From assembly GCF_016863275.1 (NCBI RefSeq), contig NZ_BOOO01000026.1, positions 1-49,285 of the forward strand: DNA of 49,285 nt, written 5' to 3'. The notes beneath the pieces are model-generated. The model searched no databases. It had not been told where the DNA came from and saw only the letters and a program-made list of their open reading frames with translations. Positions 8,141 to 18,180 of this stretch are shown one piece after another (the stretch's first letter is position 1; every line of letters begins with the position of its first letter). Origin of the DNA: Planotetraspora mira. GTDB taxonomy: Bacteria; Actinomycetota; Actinomycetes; Streptosporangiales; Streptosporangiaceae. The position numbers and the translations under genes are program-made.

Positions 8141-9060
8141 TTCGCCGCCCCCCTGGTGGAGGCCATCCGGCGCATCAGGTACGCGGTCCGCCGCTGCCGC
8201 AGGACGAACTGGGCGATGTCGAAGACCCAGTCCCGATCGGTGCGCAGGACCAGGTGGGCGGCGCCGCATCGGCGCAGGGCGATCCGGTTGGACTCCCGCT
8301 GGGTCTCGGCCGCGGCGGCGTACCTCGCCCGGATCTCGCGCGACAGGTAGATGTCGCGGCTGCGCCCGGTCTCGGGGTCGGCGAGGGTGACCAGGCCCAC
8401 GTCGGGCAGTTCGAGCTCGCGCGGGTCGATGACCTCCACGGCGAGGACCTGGTGCCGGGAGGCGAGCCGGCGCAGGGCGGGCTCCCACCCGTCCGGGTCG
8501 TCGAGGAAGTCCGAGACGATCACGCGCAGCCCTCGCTTGCGGTGAGCGGCGGCCATCATCTCGATCGCCGGTCCCAGCTCGACCGAGCCGCCGGACGGCG
8601 GAGCGCTCAGGAGGGAGTGCAGCAGCGCGTAGAGCGGCGGCCGTCCCGGGCGGGCCGGGTAACGGTGGACGTCGTCGCCGTGCAGGATGTAGGCGCCGAA
8701 CCTGTCGCCGACGCGGCTGGCCAGGAACCCGATGGCGCCGATGGCGGAGATGACCAGGTCGCGCTTGGCGACGTCGGCCGTGCCGAAGTCCATGCTGGCC
8801 GACAGGTCGGCCAGCGCCCACGTCTCCAGCTCCCGGTCGGCGATGAGGTCGCGCACGTGCGGGGTGGTGGTGCGGGCGGTGACGGCCCAGTCCATCCGGC
8901 GGACGTCGTCCTCGCCCGGCACGTAGACGCGGGTGTCGCCGAGCTCGCTCCCCGGCCCGGGGATCAGCCCCTGGTGGCCCCCGTGCAGCAGGCCGTCGAG
9001 CCGCCGCACGACGGTGAGCTCCAGGCGCCGCAGCGCCTGGTCCGGCGTGGCCGGGCTCAT
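8137..9060 (-). CDS. DUF58 domain protein
   Basis: A 307-residue cytoplasmic protein of the DUF58 family, a VWA-related fold found beside MoxR ATPases. The family signature appears near residues 38-60: GDTRVYVPGEDDVRRMDWAV. A degenerate metal-site motif follows (LADLSASMDFG, resembling DxSxS), then VIVSDFLDD. No membrane segment is seen. Its start lies 7 bp after the MoxR stop, and its end overlaps the VWA gene. Known biology: MoxR-DUF58-VWA sets act as a chaperone-like unit, but the client in this organism cannot be read from the neighbours. Confidence 0.9.
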   Translation of the reverse strand: MSPATPDQALRRLELTVVRRLDGLLHGGHQGLIPGPGSELGDTRVYVPGEDDVRRMDWAVTARTTTPHVRDLIADRELETWALADLSASMDFGTADVAKRDLVISAIGAIGFLASRVGDRFGAYILHGDDVHRYPARPGRPPLYALLHSLLSAPPSGGSVELGPAIEMMAAAHRKRGLRVIVSDFLDDPDGWEPALRRLASRHQVLAVEVIDPRELELPDVGLVTLADPETGRSRDIYLSREIRARYAAAAETQRESNRIALRRCGAAHLVLRTDRDWVFDIAQFVLRQRRTAYLMRRMASTRGAAK

Positions 9061-9067
9061 CGGCCGA

Positions 9068-10117
9068 TCACCGGGGACCCTGGTTGTTCCACACGACGAG
9101 AGGCGGCGGCACCGCCATCAGGATCTGGCGCACCACGCTCTCGGCGTCGACGTCGTCGGCCAGCGCGTCGAAGGTGAGCATCAGCCGGTGCGACATCACG
9201 TCGACGGCGACGTCCCGGACGTCGTCGGGCAGCAGGTAGTCGCGGCCCCGCAGGAGGGCGAGCGCACGCCCGGCCGCGATCAGGCCCAGGGTCGCCCGGG
9301 GGCTGACGCCGATCTCGATGACCTCCTCCAGGTCGCGCAGGCCGTAATCGGAGGGCGTGCGGGTGGCCATGACCAGCCGGACGACGTAGTCGGCGACGAG
9401 CTGGTGCACCGACACCTCCTCGGCCATCTCCTGCAGCCGGAGCAGCCGCTCGGGATCGAGCACCGGGCCGGCCACCGGCGGGCGGACGCTCATCCGCTGC
9501 AGGATCTCCAGCTCCTCGTGGGCGCTCGGATGCGAGACCCGGACCTTGAACAGGAACCGGTCGCGCTGCACCTCGGGCAGCGGGTAGACGCCTTCGGACT
9601 CGATGGGGTTCTGCGTCGCCAGCACGATGAACGGCTTCGGCAGGCGGTGGGTCCGCCCCGCCAGGGTGACCTGCCGCTCGGCCATGACCTCGAGCAGGGC
9701 CGACTGGACCTTCGCCGGCGCGCGGTTGATCTCGTCGGCCAGCAGGAAGTTGACGAACACCGGCCCGAGCTCGATGTCGAACCGCTCGGTGCTCGGGTGG
9801 TACACGCGGGTGCCGACGATGTCGCTCGGCACGAGGTCGGGAGTGAACTGGATCCGGGCGAACGTGCCGCCCACGACCGTGGCCAGCGTGGAGGCGGCGA
9901 GGGTCTTGGCCACGCCGGGCACACCCTCGAGGAGGCAGTGCCCTCGTGCCAGCAGGGCCACCAGCAGCCGCTCCACCATGTGGTCCTGGCCGACGATCAC
10001 ACGTCGTACCTCGTCGAGGGCGTCACGGAGCAGCCCGACGTCCGCCGCCCCGGCGTCCGCCTGGGTCGCGATCGCCTTGCCCGGCTCCGGGTCACTGAGT
10101 TCATCGGCAACGCTCAT
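9068..10117 (-). CDS. MoxR family AAA+ ATPase
   Basis: A 349-residue AAA+ ATPase of the MoxR group and first gene of the MoxR-DUF58-VWA operon. Visible motifs are Walker A GVPGVAKT (about residue 65), Walker B LLADEINRAP, sensor 1 LATQNPIESEG, an arginine-finger region (VQRDRFLFK) and a C-terminal lid domain with SPRATLGLI. The protein likely works as a ring-shaped remodelling ATPase acting with the VWA partners. ATG 10117 begins MSVADELSDPEP. The 140 bp upstream are shared with the divergent plus-strand membrane protein and include a decayed copy of the 5' region of the gene at 10901. Confidence 0.93.
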   Translation of the reverse strand: MSVADELSDPEPGKAIATQADAGAADVGLLRDALDEVRRVIVGQDHMVERLLVALLARGHCLLEGVPGVAKTLAASTLATVVGGTFARIQFTPDLVPSDIVGTRVYHPSTERFDIELGPVFVNFLLADEINRAPAKVQSALLEVMAERQVTLAGRTHRLPKPFIVLATQNPIESEGVYPLPEVQRDRFLFKVRVSHPSAHEELEILQRMSVRPPVAGPVLDPERLLRLQEMAEEVSVHQLVADYVVRLVMATRTPSDYGLRDLEEVIEIGVSPRATLGLIAAGRALALLRGRDYLLPDDVRDVAVDVMSHRLMLTFDALADDVDAESVVRQILMAVPPPLVVWNNQGPR

Positions 10118-10142
10118 GCACGTTATTCAATCGTGACTCGGC

Positions 10143-10163
10143 GGGAGAATCCATTTCTCTCCC
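10143..10163. promoter_or_regulatory. Inverted repeat in the moxR divergent promoter region
   Basis: GGGAGA (10143-10148) and TCTCCC (10158-10163) form a 6-bp dyad, followed by TTTT on the plus strand. It could be an operator for either divergent gene or a weak terminator-like structure. Only the dyad is seen; its role is inference. Confidence 0.4.
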
Positions 10164-10255
10164 TTTTGCCCGCCGGGCCGCTGAACGACACACCGCCCGA
10201 GCGGCTGTCTTTTCCTGAGAGTGACGGTCACAGCTCCCCGGTACGGCGACTCGCC
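10152..10255 (+). pseudogene. Decayed copy of the 5' region of the gene at 10901
   Basis: This stretch aligns with 10840-10941 over its whole length. A 54-base block (10178-10231 against 10864-10917) is ungapped with 42 identities, and it continues into the coding start: CTG AGA GTG ACG GTC here, ATG AGG GTG ATG GTC there, then TACGGCGAC in both. The start codon has become CTG and the reading frame runs on into unrelated sequence. It looks like the remnant of a tandem duplicate whose body was lost or replaced by the membrane-protein gene at 10309. It may still carry a working promoter for that gene. Confidence 0.6.
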
Positions 10256-10308
10256 AACCAATGTGCCCAACCGTGGACGATCTTGCGGTTTGCCGCCATT
10301 GTGGCTCT

Positions 10309-10764
10309 ATGCCGGAGATTGACGACAAACGCGGGGCGCTCACGCTGGCTCTCGACCACGCGTGGAGGTGGTACGAGTACCACCTCAACATGGCCTCCCA
10401 GGTGGTGAACTACTTCCTGATCGTGACCGCGGTCCTGACGACGGCATACGCCACCGCGCTCAGCTCCCACCTGTACGGCGCGGCGGTCGCGGTGGATCTC
10501 GTGAGCGCTGTCGTCACCCTCGCCACCTACGTGGAGGGCACGCGGCTGCGCACCATGGCGATGCAGGCGGAAGAGGCCATCGGAGCGATCGAGGACCAGC
10601 TCGCCACAGACCTCGACATGGCGGCCCTGCGCCTCGTCGAGCTTCATCGAAACCGCCTTCGGTCCCGCAGGATGTCCTTCCCCGGCGCCCTCGCCGGCCC
10701 GCTCGCGCTGCTCGCGTTCCTGGCGAGCGTCTGCGGCGGGCTGTACGCACTGCTCGGGCACTGA
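10309..10764 (+). CDS. Small membrane protein of unknown function
   Basis: A 151-residue protein that I do not recognise with certainty. A cytoplasmic N terminus with an aromatic helix (ALDHAWRWYEYHLN) leads into two hydrophobic segments (VVNYFLIVTAVLTTAYATAL and AAVAVDLVSAVVTLATYV). Then comes a charged helix (MQAEEAIGAIEDQLATDLDM) and a last span (GPLALLAFLASVCGGLYALLG). The layout, with a helix, a membrane hairpin and a soluble helix, recalls SLATT or RipA-type oligomeric membrane proteins, but this is a guess from topology. ATG 10309 is chosen because translation from ATG 10261 adds a non-conserved-looking Cys-rich stretch; neither has a clear ribosome site. The decayed 5' region of the neighbouring gene lies just upstream. 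Confidence 0.65.
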   Translation: MPEIDDKRGALTLALDHAWRWYEYHLNMASQVVNYFLIVTAVLTTAYATALSSHLYGAAVAVDLVSAVVTLATYVEGTRLRTMAMQAEEAIGAIEDQLATDLDMAALRLVELHRNRLRSRRMSFPGALAGPLALLAFLASVCGGLYALLGH

Positions 10765-10900
10765 GCGCCACCGGGCGGCCCTTCCGCAGCACTCCGGTGC
10801 CATCCGCGCAGGCAGGCCGGCGGTTGCGGCCCTCACGAACATTTCTCCCTTCTGCTCGCCGGGCCACGGAACGACGCACCTGCCGTGCGCGTGTGTTTTC

Positions 10901-11665
10901 ATGAGGGTGATGGTCACTCCGCTGCAGTACGGCGACCCGCCCCACCTGGGGCCCTTCGTGTTGCAGGCACGGCTGCGCACGGCGCCGGCCGGGCTCGTCT
11001 ACCTGGGGCAGGCCCCGGACGGCCGTGCGGTGTCGGTGGCCGTGCTCACCAGCGGCGCGGCGCTCGACGCGGCCGCCAGGGACCGGTTCGTCACCGCCAT
11101 CAGGGACGCCGAGCAACCTCGCGCGGGCGTCCTCGGCTGGGGCGCCTCAATGCTGCACCGCGTCCGCGGGCGGGTCTCGCCCGACGCGCCTCCGGTCGTG
11201 GCCATGCACGACGGGCGGGCGCCGTGGGTGGCCGTGCCGTACGTGCCGGGCGGGCCGGGAGCCGAGCGCTTCCTCGACCCGGTGATGGTGTCGGGAACCC
11301 TGATCGGCCAGCGGCACGGGCCCGAGTTCGTGCCGCACTGGCTGGGCGACCGCAATCCCGCGTTCCCCGGACCGCCGCCCCCGCCTCCGCCGCCGATCGG
11401 CACGCGGCGTCAGGTGGTGCTGGCCTCGGCGCTACTCGCCACACTGACCCTGCTGATGATGGTCATGTTGTGGCTGCTGGTCTTCCGCGGCGACGGGGAA
11501 CAGGAGCCGGCGCGGCCGCTTCCCGCCACGAACTTCGTTCCGACGCCGCCGCCCGTGCCGACGTCGCCGGAACCTCAGGAGCCCTCGCCCACCCCGTCGG
11601 GCGGCGGCTCGGGCAGTCAGAGCCCGTTGCCCCGGAGCAGCGACGACGGCGGCCAGGACATCTAA
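10901..11665 (+). CDS. Membrane protein with degenerate Ser/Thr kinase N-lobe and Pro-rich tail
   Basis: The 254-residue product begins like an actinobacterial Ser/Thr kinase: HLGPFVLQARLRTAPAGLVY, then LGQAPDGRAVSVAVL. The Gly-rich loop is lost (RTAPAG in place of GxGGxG), the ATP-anchoring Lys is missing (VAVL in place of VAVK) and the catalytic C-lobe (HRD, DFG) is absent. A polyproline stretch (about residues 158-165) leads to one membrane span (172-195) and a Pro/Ser/Gly-rich extracytoplasmic tail. It is most likely a pseudokinase-type sensor or scaffold. An intact transmembrane kinase is encoded at 23033-24688. The 5' flank and first codons are duplicated at 10152-10255. An alternative ATG lies at 10910. 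Confidence 0.75.
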   Translation: MRVMVTPLQYGDPPHLGPFVLQARLRTAPAGLVYLGQAPDGRAVSVAVLTSGAALDAAARDRFVTAIRDAEQPRAGVLGWGASMLHRVRGRVSPDAPPVVAMHDGRAPWVAVPYVPGGPGAERFLDPVMVSGTLIGQRHGPEFVPHWLGDRNPAFPGPPPPPPPPIGTRRQVVLASALLATLTLLMMVMLWLLVFRGDGEQEPARPLPATNFVPTPPPVPTSPEPQEPSPTPSGGGSGSQSPLPRSSDDGGQDI

Positions 11666-11780
11666 CCCGCGACGCAGTCAGGCGGTCGGTAGCTCGGGCG
11701 CGCACGCGGTCGGGCGGTCAGGCGCGGTCGGGCGTTCGGGTGCTCACGCACTCGGGGCCGACAGGCCGGACCGCCTGAGA

Positions 11781-11808
11781 GGCCGGGGAGGCGGGAGCCT
11801 CCCCGGCC
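11781..11808. terminator. Bidirectional terminator, 12-bp perfect stem
   Basis: GGCCGGGGAGGC (11781-11792) pairs with GCCTCCCCGGCC (11797-11808) around a GGGA tetraloop. It lies between the convergent kinase-lobe gene and the chitinase gene, 6 bp past the chitinase stop. Confidence 0.85.
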
Positions 11809-11814
11809 GTCCGG

Positions 11815-14088
<2,274 letters not shown>

Positions 14089-14257
14089 ATGTGCTCCACG
14101 TCCAAGGGGCGGATGCGAGGGGAGGGTGCGGAGGACGCGTGTGCGAGGCGGCGCGAGGCCGGTCGCGGGGAATTCGGGGCACAGAGAATCGGAAAGACGG
14201 TGGGCGGCGACCGTGGCATGGCGCGGTTCCTGCCTGTGTGTTCGCGGGGAACTATTA

Positions 14258-14290
14258 GTAAGCTTTCCTTTTAATTTAAGGTGAACTTAC
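14258..14290. promoter_or_regulatory. AT-rich inverted repeat upstream of the chitinase
   Basis: GTAAGCTTTCCTT (14258-14270) and AAGGTGAACTTAC (14278-14290) are imperfect inverted repeats (10 of 13 positions) around TTAATTT. They form the only AT-rich island in the region upstream of the chitinase. This could be a promoter with an operator for a substrate-responsive regulator. No copy of the DasR consensus was seen here. Confidence 0.5.
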
Positions 14291-14333
14291 CCACAGGTTG
14301 AAGCAGCGTCAATATGTGAGATAGGCGGCGTGC

Positions 14334-14369
14334 CGAGGCCCCGGCGGGTCGTTTCCCGCCGGGGCCTCG
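14334..14369. terminator. Perfect 15-bp terminator hairpin
   Basis: The left arm 14334-14348 and right arm 14355-14369 are perfectly complementary (CGAGGCCCCGGCGGG), with loop TCGTTT. It lies 9 bp after the stop of the zinc-ribbon protein on the minus strand. Confidence 0.85.
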
Positions 14370-14378
14370 ATGGCGTGA

Positions 14379-14807
14379 TCAGCGTCCGATCACTTGGCCG
14401 TATATCTCGGAACCGGTGAAGACGAGCAGCGAGATCGCCAGCAAGGCGTACGGCAGAAGGAGAGTGGGGTGCCGGTGCCCGGTCGCCTCCAGCGCGGCGG
14501 GCGCGTCGACCCGGCGCACGGCGATGATCTCCGCGTGATGGGCCAGGTAGCCGGTGGGGAAGGTCGTCACGCTGCCGCACCCGCAGTGGGGACAGACCAT
14601 GCCCGACCAGGGAGGCTGGACCTGTGTGCCCTCCCGGGTCCAGATGACCACGTCGTTGCCGTGCCCGTCCGTCTGGCGGCGGACGAGGTACTCCTCCTCC
14701 CAGACGCGCAGGCAATGCAGGCACTCGAAAGGCCACGTCTCGTAAGTGCTGAACCCCTCCGGCACCTGGACCACCCCCTTGGTCGACGGGTCATCGCGTG
14801 ATCTCAT
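14379..14807 (-). CDS. Zinc-ribbon membrane protein of unknown function
   Basis: A 142-residue protein. Two Cys pairs (ECLHC near residue 30 and VCPHCGCG near 75) suggest a split zinc ribbon, with WPFECLHCLRVWEEEY around the first pair. A hydrophobic segment near the C terminus (TLLLPYALLAISLLVFTG) anchors it in the membrane, leaving the zinc domain cytoplasmic or external depending on topology. I recognise no specific family. ATG 14807 is preferred over a TTG two codons upstream. It is a single gene, divergent from the ppx-like gene and closed by a perfect hairpin terminator. Confidence 0.75.
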   Translation of the reverse strand: MRSRDDPSTKGVVQVPEGFSTYETWPFECLHCLRVWEEEYLVRRQTDGHGNDVVIWTREGTQVQPPWSGMVCPHCGCGSVTTFPTGYLAHHAEIIAVRRVDAPAALEATGHRHPTLLLPYALLAISLLVFTGSEIYGQVIGR

Positions 14808-14813
14808 GCCCAA

Positions 14814-15037
14814 CTGCCGAGATTGCGATAAGGCCCGTTTTCGAGTGTCGTCTTGTCATGGAATGACCCGCAAGGGGAGCGTCCGCCACGATACGTAATT
14901 ATTAAGTCGCAAATCGTAACGCTCAGTTAGGCCGGTATCGTGAAGTACGTCACTGAGCGACCGATTCCGGCGTTCCGCACGGCGTATTGGCAGGGGATGT
15001 GCGGATACCGGCCTGTCGTGGGCGGTAGCGTCGGATC
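14814..15037. promoter_or_regulatory. Divergent intergenic region with AT-rich island
   Basis: These 224 bp separate the zinc-ribbon gene (minus) and the Ppx/GppA gene (plus). TACGTAATTATTAAG near 14894-14908 is the only AT-rich patch and is the likely promoter zone. No small gene or RNA hairpin stands out. Confidence 0.4.
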
Positions 15038-16033
15038 ATGCGACTCGGAGTCCTGGACGTCGGTTCCAACACGGTGCACCTGCTGGTGATGGACGCGCAC
15101 CAGGGCGCTCGCCCCATCCCCGCCTTCTCCCACAAGGAGGAGCTGCGTCTGGCCGAGCACCTCGTGGACGGGAACCGGCTGTCGGACGAGGGCGCGGCGC
15201 GGCTGGGCGCGACCGTCGAGGACGCCCTGCGCATCGCGGAGGACAAGGGCGTGGAGGACCTGGTGGCCTTCGCCACCTCGGCGGTCCGCGACGCCGTCAA
15301 CGGCGAGGACGTCCTCAGCCGGATCGAGTCCGGGGCGCCGGTGGGAATCCAGGTGCTCTCCGGGGACGACGAGGCGCGCCTGACCTTCCTCGCCGTCCGC
15401 CGCTGGTTCGGATGGTCGTCGGGCCGGCTGCTCGTCGTCGACATCGGCGGCGGCTCGCTGGAGATCGCCTCCGGCATCGACGAGGAGCCCGACGTGGCGG
15501 TGTCGCTTCCGCTCGGCGCGGGACGGCTGACCCGCGACTTCTTCACCGCCGACCCGCCGCCCGCCGAGGAGGTGCGCCTGCTCCGGCGCCATGCCCGGGC
15601 CGAGATCGCCCGCCAGGTCGGAGCCGTCACCCGGTACGGCCGGGCCGACCACGCCGTCGCGACGTCGAAGACCTTCCGCCAACTGGCGAGGATCGCGGGC
15701 GCGGCCTCGTCGAGTGAGGGCCCGTACGTCAGGCGCACGCTGGCGCACGGCGCCCTGACGGAATGGACGGCGCGGCTGTCCGCGATGCCCGCGGCGGAGC
15801 GGTCCAAGCTGCCCGGAGTGTCCGTCGGCAGGGCGTCGCAGCTCCTCGCGGGGGCGGTCGTCGCCGACGCCGCGATGGACCTGCTGGGCCTGCCGGTCCT
15901 CGAGTTGTGCCCCTGGGCCCTGCGGGAGGGGATGATCCTCCGGCGCCTCGACCAGCTCCCGGGCGGACGCCCGGGGGCACCCGATCGGCGCGGTTCCGCG
16001 GTGTCCACCGGGCAAAGGTATGAATCACCTTAA
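15038..16033 (+). CDS. Ppx/GppA family exopolyphosphatase
   Basis: A 331-residue phosphatase of the ASKHA (actin-like ATPase) superfamily that removes terminal phosphates from polyphosphate or guanosine pentaphosphate. The two phosphate loops are visible: [15 protein letters not shown] at residues 3-17 and [14 protein letters not shown] near 135. The catalytic Glu region is [13 protein letters not shown]. The short length (about 330) matches actinobacterial Ppx1-type enzymes lacking the C-terminal HD domain. Rv0496 of M. tuberculosis is the closest named type. ATG 15038 follows TCGGATC. Downstream lies a small membrane protein in the same direction. The exact substrate cannot be told from sequence. 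Confidence 0.92.
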   Translation: MRLGVLDVGSNTVHLLVMDAHQGARPIPAFSHKEELRLAEHLVDGNRLSDEGAARLGATVEDALRIAEDKGVEDLVAFATSAVRDAVNGEDVLSRIESGAPVGIQVLSGDDEARLTFLAVRRWFGWSSGRLLVVDIGGGSLEIASGIDEEPDVAVSLPLGAGRLTRDFFTADPPPAEEVRLLRRHARAEIARQVGAVTRYGRADHAVATSKTFRQLARIAGAASSSEGPYVRRTLAHGALTEWTARLSAMPAAERSKLPGVSVGRASQLLAGAVVADAAMDLLGLPVLELCPWALREGMILRRLDQLPGGRPGAPDRRGSAVSTGQRYESP

Positions 16034-16109
16034 AAGGGGCACTCAGCCGCTAGACGCGATCTCGGGACGCCTTGTGAGATCGTGAGGCCGACCTCTTGGG
16101 GGACCACGC

Positions 16110-16319
16110 ATGGCGGAGCTGCTGGGAGCGCTCATCTCCCTGGCGGCGCTGACGGTGCTCGTCATCCTGGCGCTGCTGACGATCTCGGCCGTCGTGCTGG
16201 TCGCGCTGGGTGCGATGGCGGCCACCACCAAGCGGGAGCCGTACATGCCGCAGCCGATCCCCTCCGGGCGGCGGCAGGTGGGCGGCGCCGTACGTCCGGA
16301 TGACCCGCCGCCCCGCTGA
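16110..16319 (+). CDS. Small single-span membrane protein
   Basis: A 69-residue product with one long hydrophobic segment (residues about 4-38, rich in Leu, Val and Ala) and a short basic/Pro-rich tail (TKREPYMPQPIPSGRR). TTGGGGGA is positioned 6-8 nt before ATG 16110, which supports translation. No family is recognised. It follows the Ppx-like gene by 76 bp. Confidence 0.65.
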   Translation: MAELLGALISLAALTVLVILALLTISAVVLVALGAMAATTKREPYMPQPIPSGRRQVGGAVRPDDPPPR

Positions 16320-16407
16320 CAGCGCGGAACCGGGTGGAGCCCCGGCGGCGACCGGTCAGTGGCCGATCCGTGGCCGGTCTTTGTGGGCGGTCTTTGTGGG
16401 CGGCCGG

Positions 16408-16545
16408 TCAGGTGGGGTCGCGCTCGCCGGAGAGCGCCTTGACCAGCTCGGTGAGGTGGGCGACCTGTGTCTCCAGCCCGCGAACGCGGGCTTCCAGCTC
16501 AATGAGCCGGGGGTTCTGGAAGCCGTCGGCGATCTGCCTCGTCAT
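16408..16545 (-). CDS. 45-residue coiled-coil microprotein
   Basis: On the minus strand GGGAGGAACG leads directly to an ATG at 16545, opening a 45-residue frame that closes with TGA at 16408-16410. The protein starts MTRQIADGFQNPRL and continues as one amphipathic helix: IELEARVRGLETQVAHL, then TELVKALSGERDPT. Hydrophobic residues fall in a heptad pattern (I, L, V, L, V, L, L, V, L), so a short coiled coil, perhaps a homo-oligomer or partner subunit, is likely. The near-ideal ribosome site and helix periodicity support a real gene. Function is unknown. It is transcribed toward the small membrane protein at 16110. Confidence 0.7.
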   Translation of the reverse strand: MTRQIADGFQNPRLIELEARVRGLETQVAHLTELVKALSGERDPT

Positions 16546-16709
16546 CGTTCCTCCCGAGCGCCGGGTGGGGGCCGGCGTGTGGTGCGTGCCTCACGTCGGC
16601 GACGTGTCACGGCGGGGACGTGGGTTCCTATTCCCCCGAATATTCAGTGTTATCCCGTGATCCCCAGCCGACTTCCGGTGTCCGCGGGCGGTTCGAGGAG
16701 GATGGAACG

Positions 16710-17201
16710 ATGAGGCTCGTGGTCCTGTCGGACACCCACGCCCCGCGACGGTGGAAGTCCTGCCCGCCGGCGGTGGCGGAGCATCTTCGCGGGGCCGATC
16801 TGATCCTGCACGCCGGAGACGTCTGCACGGCGGAGGTGCTGGTCGAGCTCACGGCGTACGCGCCCGTCCGGGCGGTGCTGGGCAACAACGACGGGCCGGA
16901 CGTGGCCGCGTGGGGCGCGCCGGAGACCCTGGAACTCCAGGTCGACGGCCTACGGATCGCGATGATCCACGACAGCGGGCAGGCCACGGGGCGGACTGCC
17001 AGGATGCGCCACCGGTTCCCTGGCGCGGACCTCGTCGTCTTCGGCCACTCGCACATCCCGATGGACCTGACGGGCGACGGCGTCCGGATCTTCAACCCGG
17101 GCTCTCCGACCGACCGCCGCAGGCAGCCGAAGGGCACCGTGGGCGTCCTCGACGTCGAGGACGGCCGTGTCGTCGAGGCCAGGATCCTCCCGGTGACATA
17201 G
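16710..17201 (+). CDS. YfcE/MJ0936-type metallophosphoesterase
   Basis: A 163-residue calcineurin-like phosphoesterase of the YfcE group (usual size 150-180). All metal ligands are visible: DTH in VVLSDTHAP, GD in LHAGDV, GNND in VLGNNDGPD, H in MIHDSG and GHSH in VFGHSHIPM. The C terminus FNPGSPTDRRR is also conserved in the family. Substrates of related enzymes are small phosphodiesters such as bis-p-nitrophenyl phosphate; the true one is unknown. ATG 16710 has GAGGAGG about 7-10 nt upstream. No operon partner is obvious. Confidence 0.92.
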   Translation: MRLVVLSDTHAPRRWKSCPPAVAEHLRGADLILHAGDVCTAEVLVELTAYAPVRAVLGNNDGPDVAAWGAPETLELQVDGLRIAMIHDSGQATGRTARMRHRFPGADLVVFGHSHIPMDLTGDGVRIFNPGSPTDRRRQPKGTVGVLDVEDGRVVEARILPVT

Positions 17202-17277
17202 CCGTCACCGGGCTCTGGGGACGCCACGGCGTGGGGCAAGATCTGCGGACGGGTCTCCGAGGGGTTACGCTCTCACG

Positions 17278-17691
17278 GTGGCTGATGTTGAGGGGCCGCG
17301 GCACGAATGGCGGGTGCCCTGGCAGGTCACTGTTCTGAAGGCCGCCGGCGTAGCCGTCTGCGTGGGGCTGGCGCTCATCGGTGACCGCCGGCAGCTTCTG
17401 CTTGCCGGAATCGCCGCCGTCGGGTTCGCCGTGCTCGTGTTCCGTGATCTCTTCGCGCCCGTACGGCTGGCCGTGGGGGACGACGGGCTGATCGTCACCG
17501 GGCTCGCCGGCAAGGAGCGGATCTCCTGGAACGACGTCGACAGGATCCGGGTGGACAGCCGCCGGCGCTACGGCCTGACCACCGAGCTGCTTGAGATCGA
17601 CGCGGGGGAGCAGATCCATCTGTTCAGCCGCTTCGATCTGGGTGAGTCGGTGTTCGACGTGGCCGAGACCTTGATGCGCCTGCGACCCTGA
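17278..17691 (+). CDS. PH-like domain membrane protein (CFP-6/bPH_6 type)
   Basis: A 137-residue protein with two N-terminal hydrophobic segments (VTVLKAAGVAVCVGLALIG and LLLAGIAAVGFAVLVFRDLF) followed by a small PH-like domain: VRLAVGDDGLIVTGLAGKER, then ISWNDVDRIRV. This matches the bacterial PH domain family that includes mycobacterial low-molecular-weight antigen CFP-6. The function is unknown. The GTG at 17278 starts MADVEGPRHEW; GAGGGG lies rather far upstream (about 18 nt). Confidence 0.8.
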   Translation: MADVEGPRHEWRVPWQVTVLKAAGVAVCVGLALIGDRRQLLLAGIAAVGFAVLVFRDLFAPVRLAVGDDGLIVTGLAGKERISWNDVDRIRVDSRRRYGLTTELLEIDAGEQIHLFSRFDLGESVFDVAETLMRLRP

Positions 17692-17766
17692 CCGTTTCCG
17701 GGGAAGCTGCCGGCCGGGCAAGGCGATCGCAAGCCGGGGGCAAGCCCGACGCCCTACGGTGCGAAC

Positions 17767-18180
17767 GTGCCACCGGACATCCTGTTCCCCCTCGTTCTCG
17801 GCGTCGTCGGCGTCGTCACCGCTCTGGTCGGCGGCGGGCTGGGCATCGGCGCCCGCCGGTTTCGCAGGCGCGCCGAGCGCGTGGAAGGGGAGGTCGTCCG
17901 GCTGCGCCCGAGCCGGTCCCGCAACGGCCGCATCGTCTACCACCCGACAGTGCGCTTCACGACGGTCTACGGCCAGCGGGTGGAGGCCGAGTCCCCGCTG
18001 GGAGGCACGCCGCCTCCGGCCATGCCGGGGGACAAGGTCCCGGTTCTGTACGACCCGGCCAGGCCCACCCGGGTCCGCATCGACAACGCGACGGGCAACG
18101 GATTCCTCGCCGGAATGATCTTCCTCGGCACAGCCCTGGCAATCCTCTCCGCCGCCCTCCTCACCCTCCTCCGCGCGTGA
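17767..18180 (+). CDS. DUF3592 domain membrane protein
   Basis: A 137-residue protein with an N-terminal span (ILFPLVLGVVGVVTALVGGGLG), a middle extracytoplasmic domain typical of DUF3592 (VEGEVVRLRP, HPTVRFTTVYGQRVEAES, PGDKVPVLYDPARPTRVRID) and a C-terminal span (GMIFLGTALAILSAALLTLL). The function is unknown. GTG 17767 is used as start. Its stop codon TGA (18178-18180) lies inside the first 53-bp repeat unit, GTGATCATG, so the repeat array begins within the gene's last codons. Confidence 0.85.
   Translation: MPPDILFPLVLGVVGVVTALVGGGLGIGARRFRRRAERVEGEVVRLRPSRSRNGRIVYHPTVRFTTVYGQRVEAESPLGGTPPPAMPGDKVPVLYDPARPTRVRIDNATGNGFLAGMIFLGTALAILSAALLTLLRA

Noticed and set aside
7193-8821. 542-codon version of the VWA protein
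   Set aside because: The N-terminal 227 codons overlap the DUF58 gene in another frame. GTG 8140 with the GTGA overlap is the normal start.
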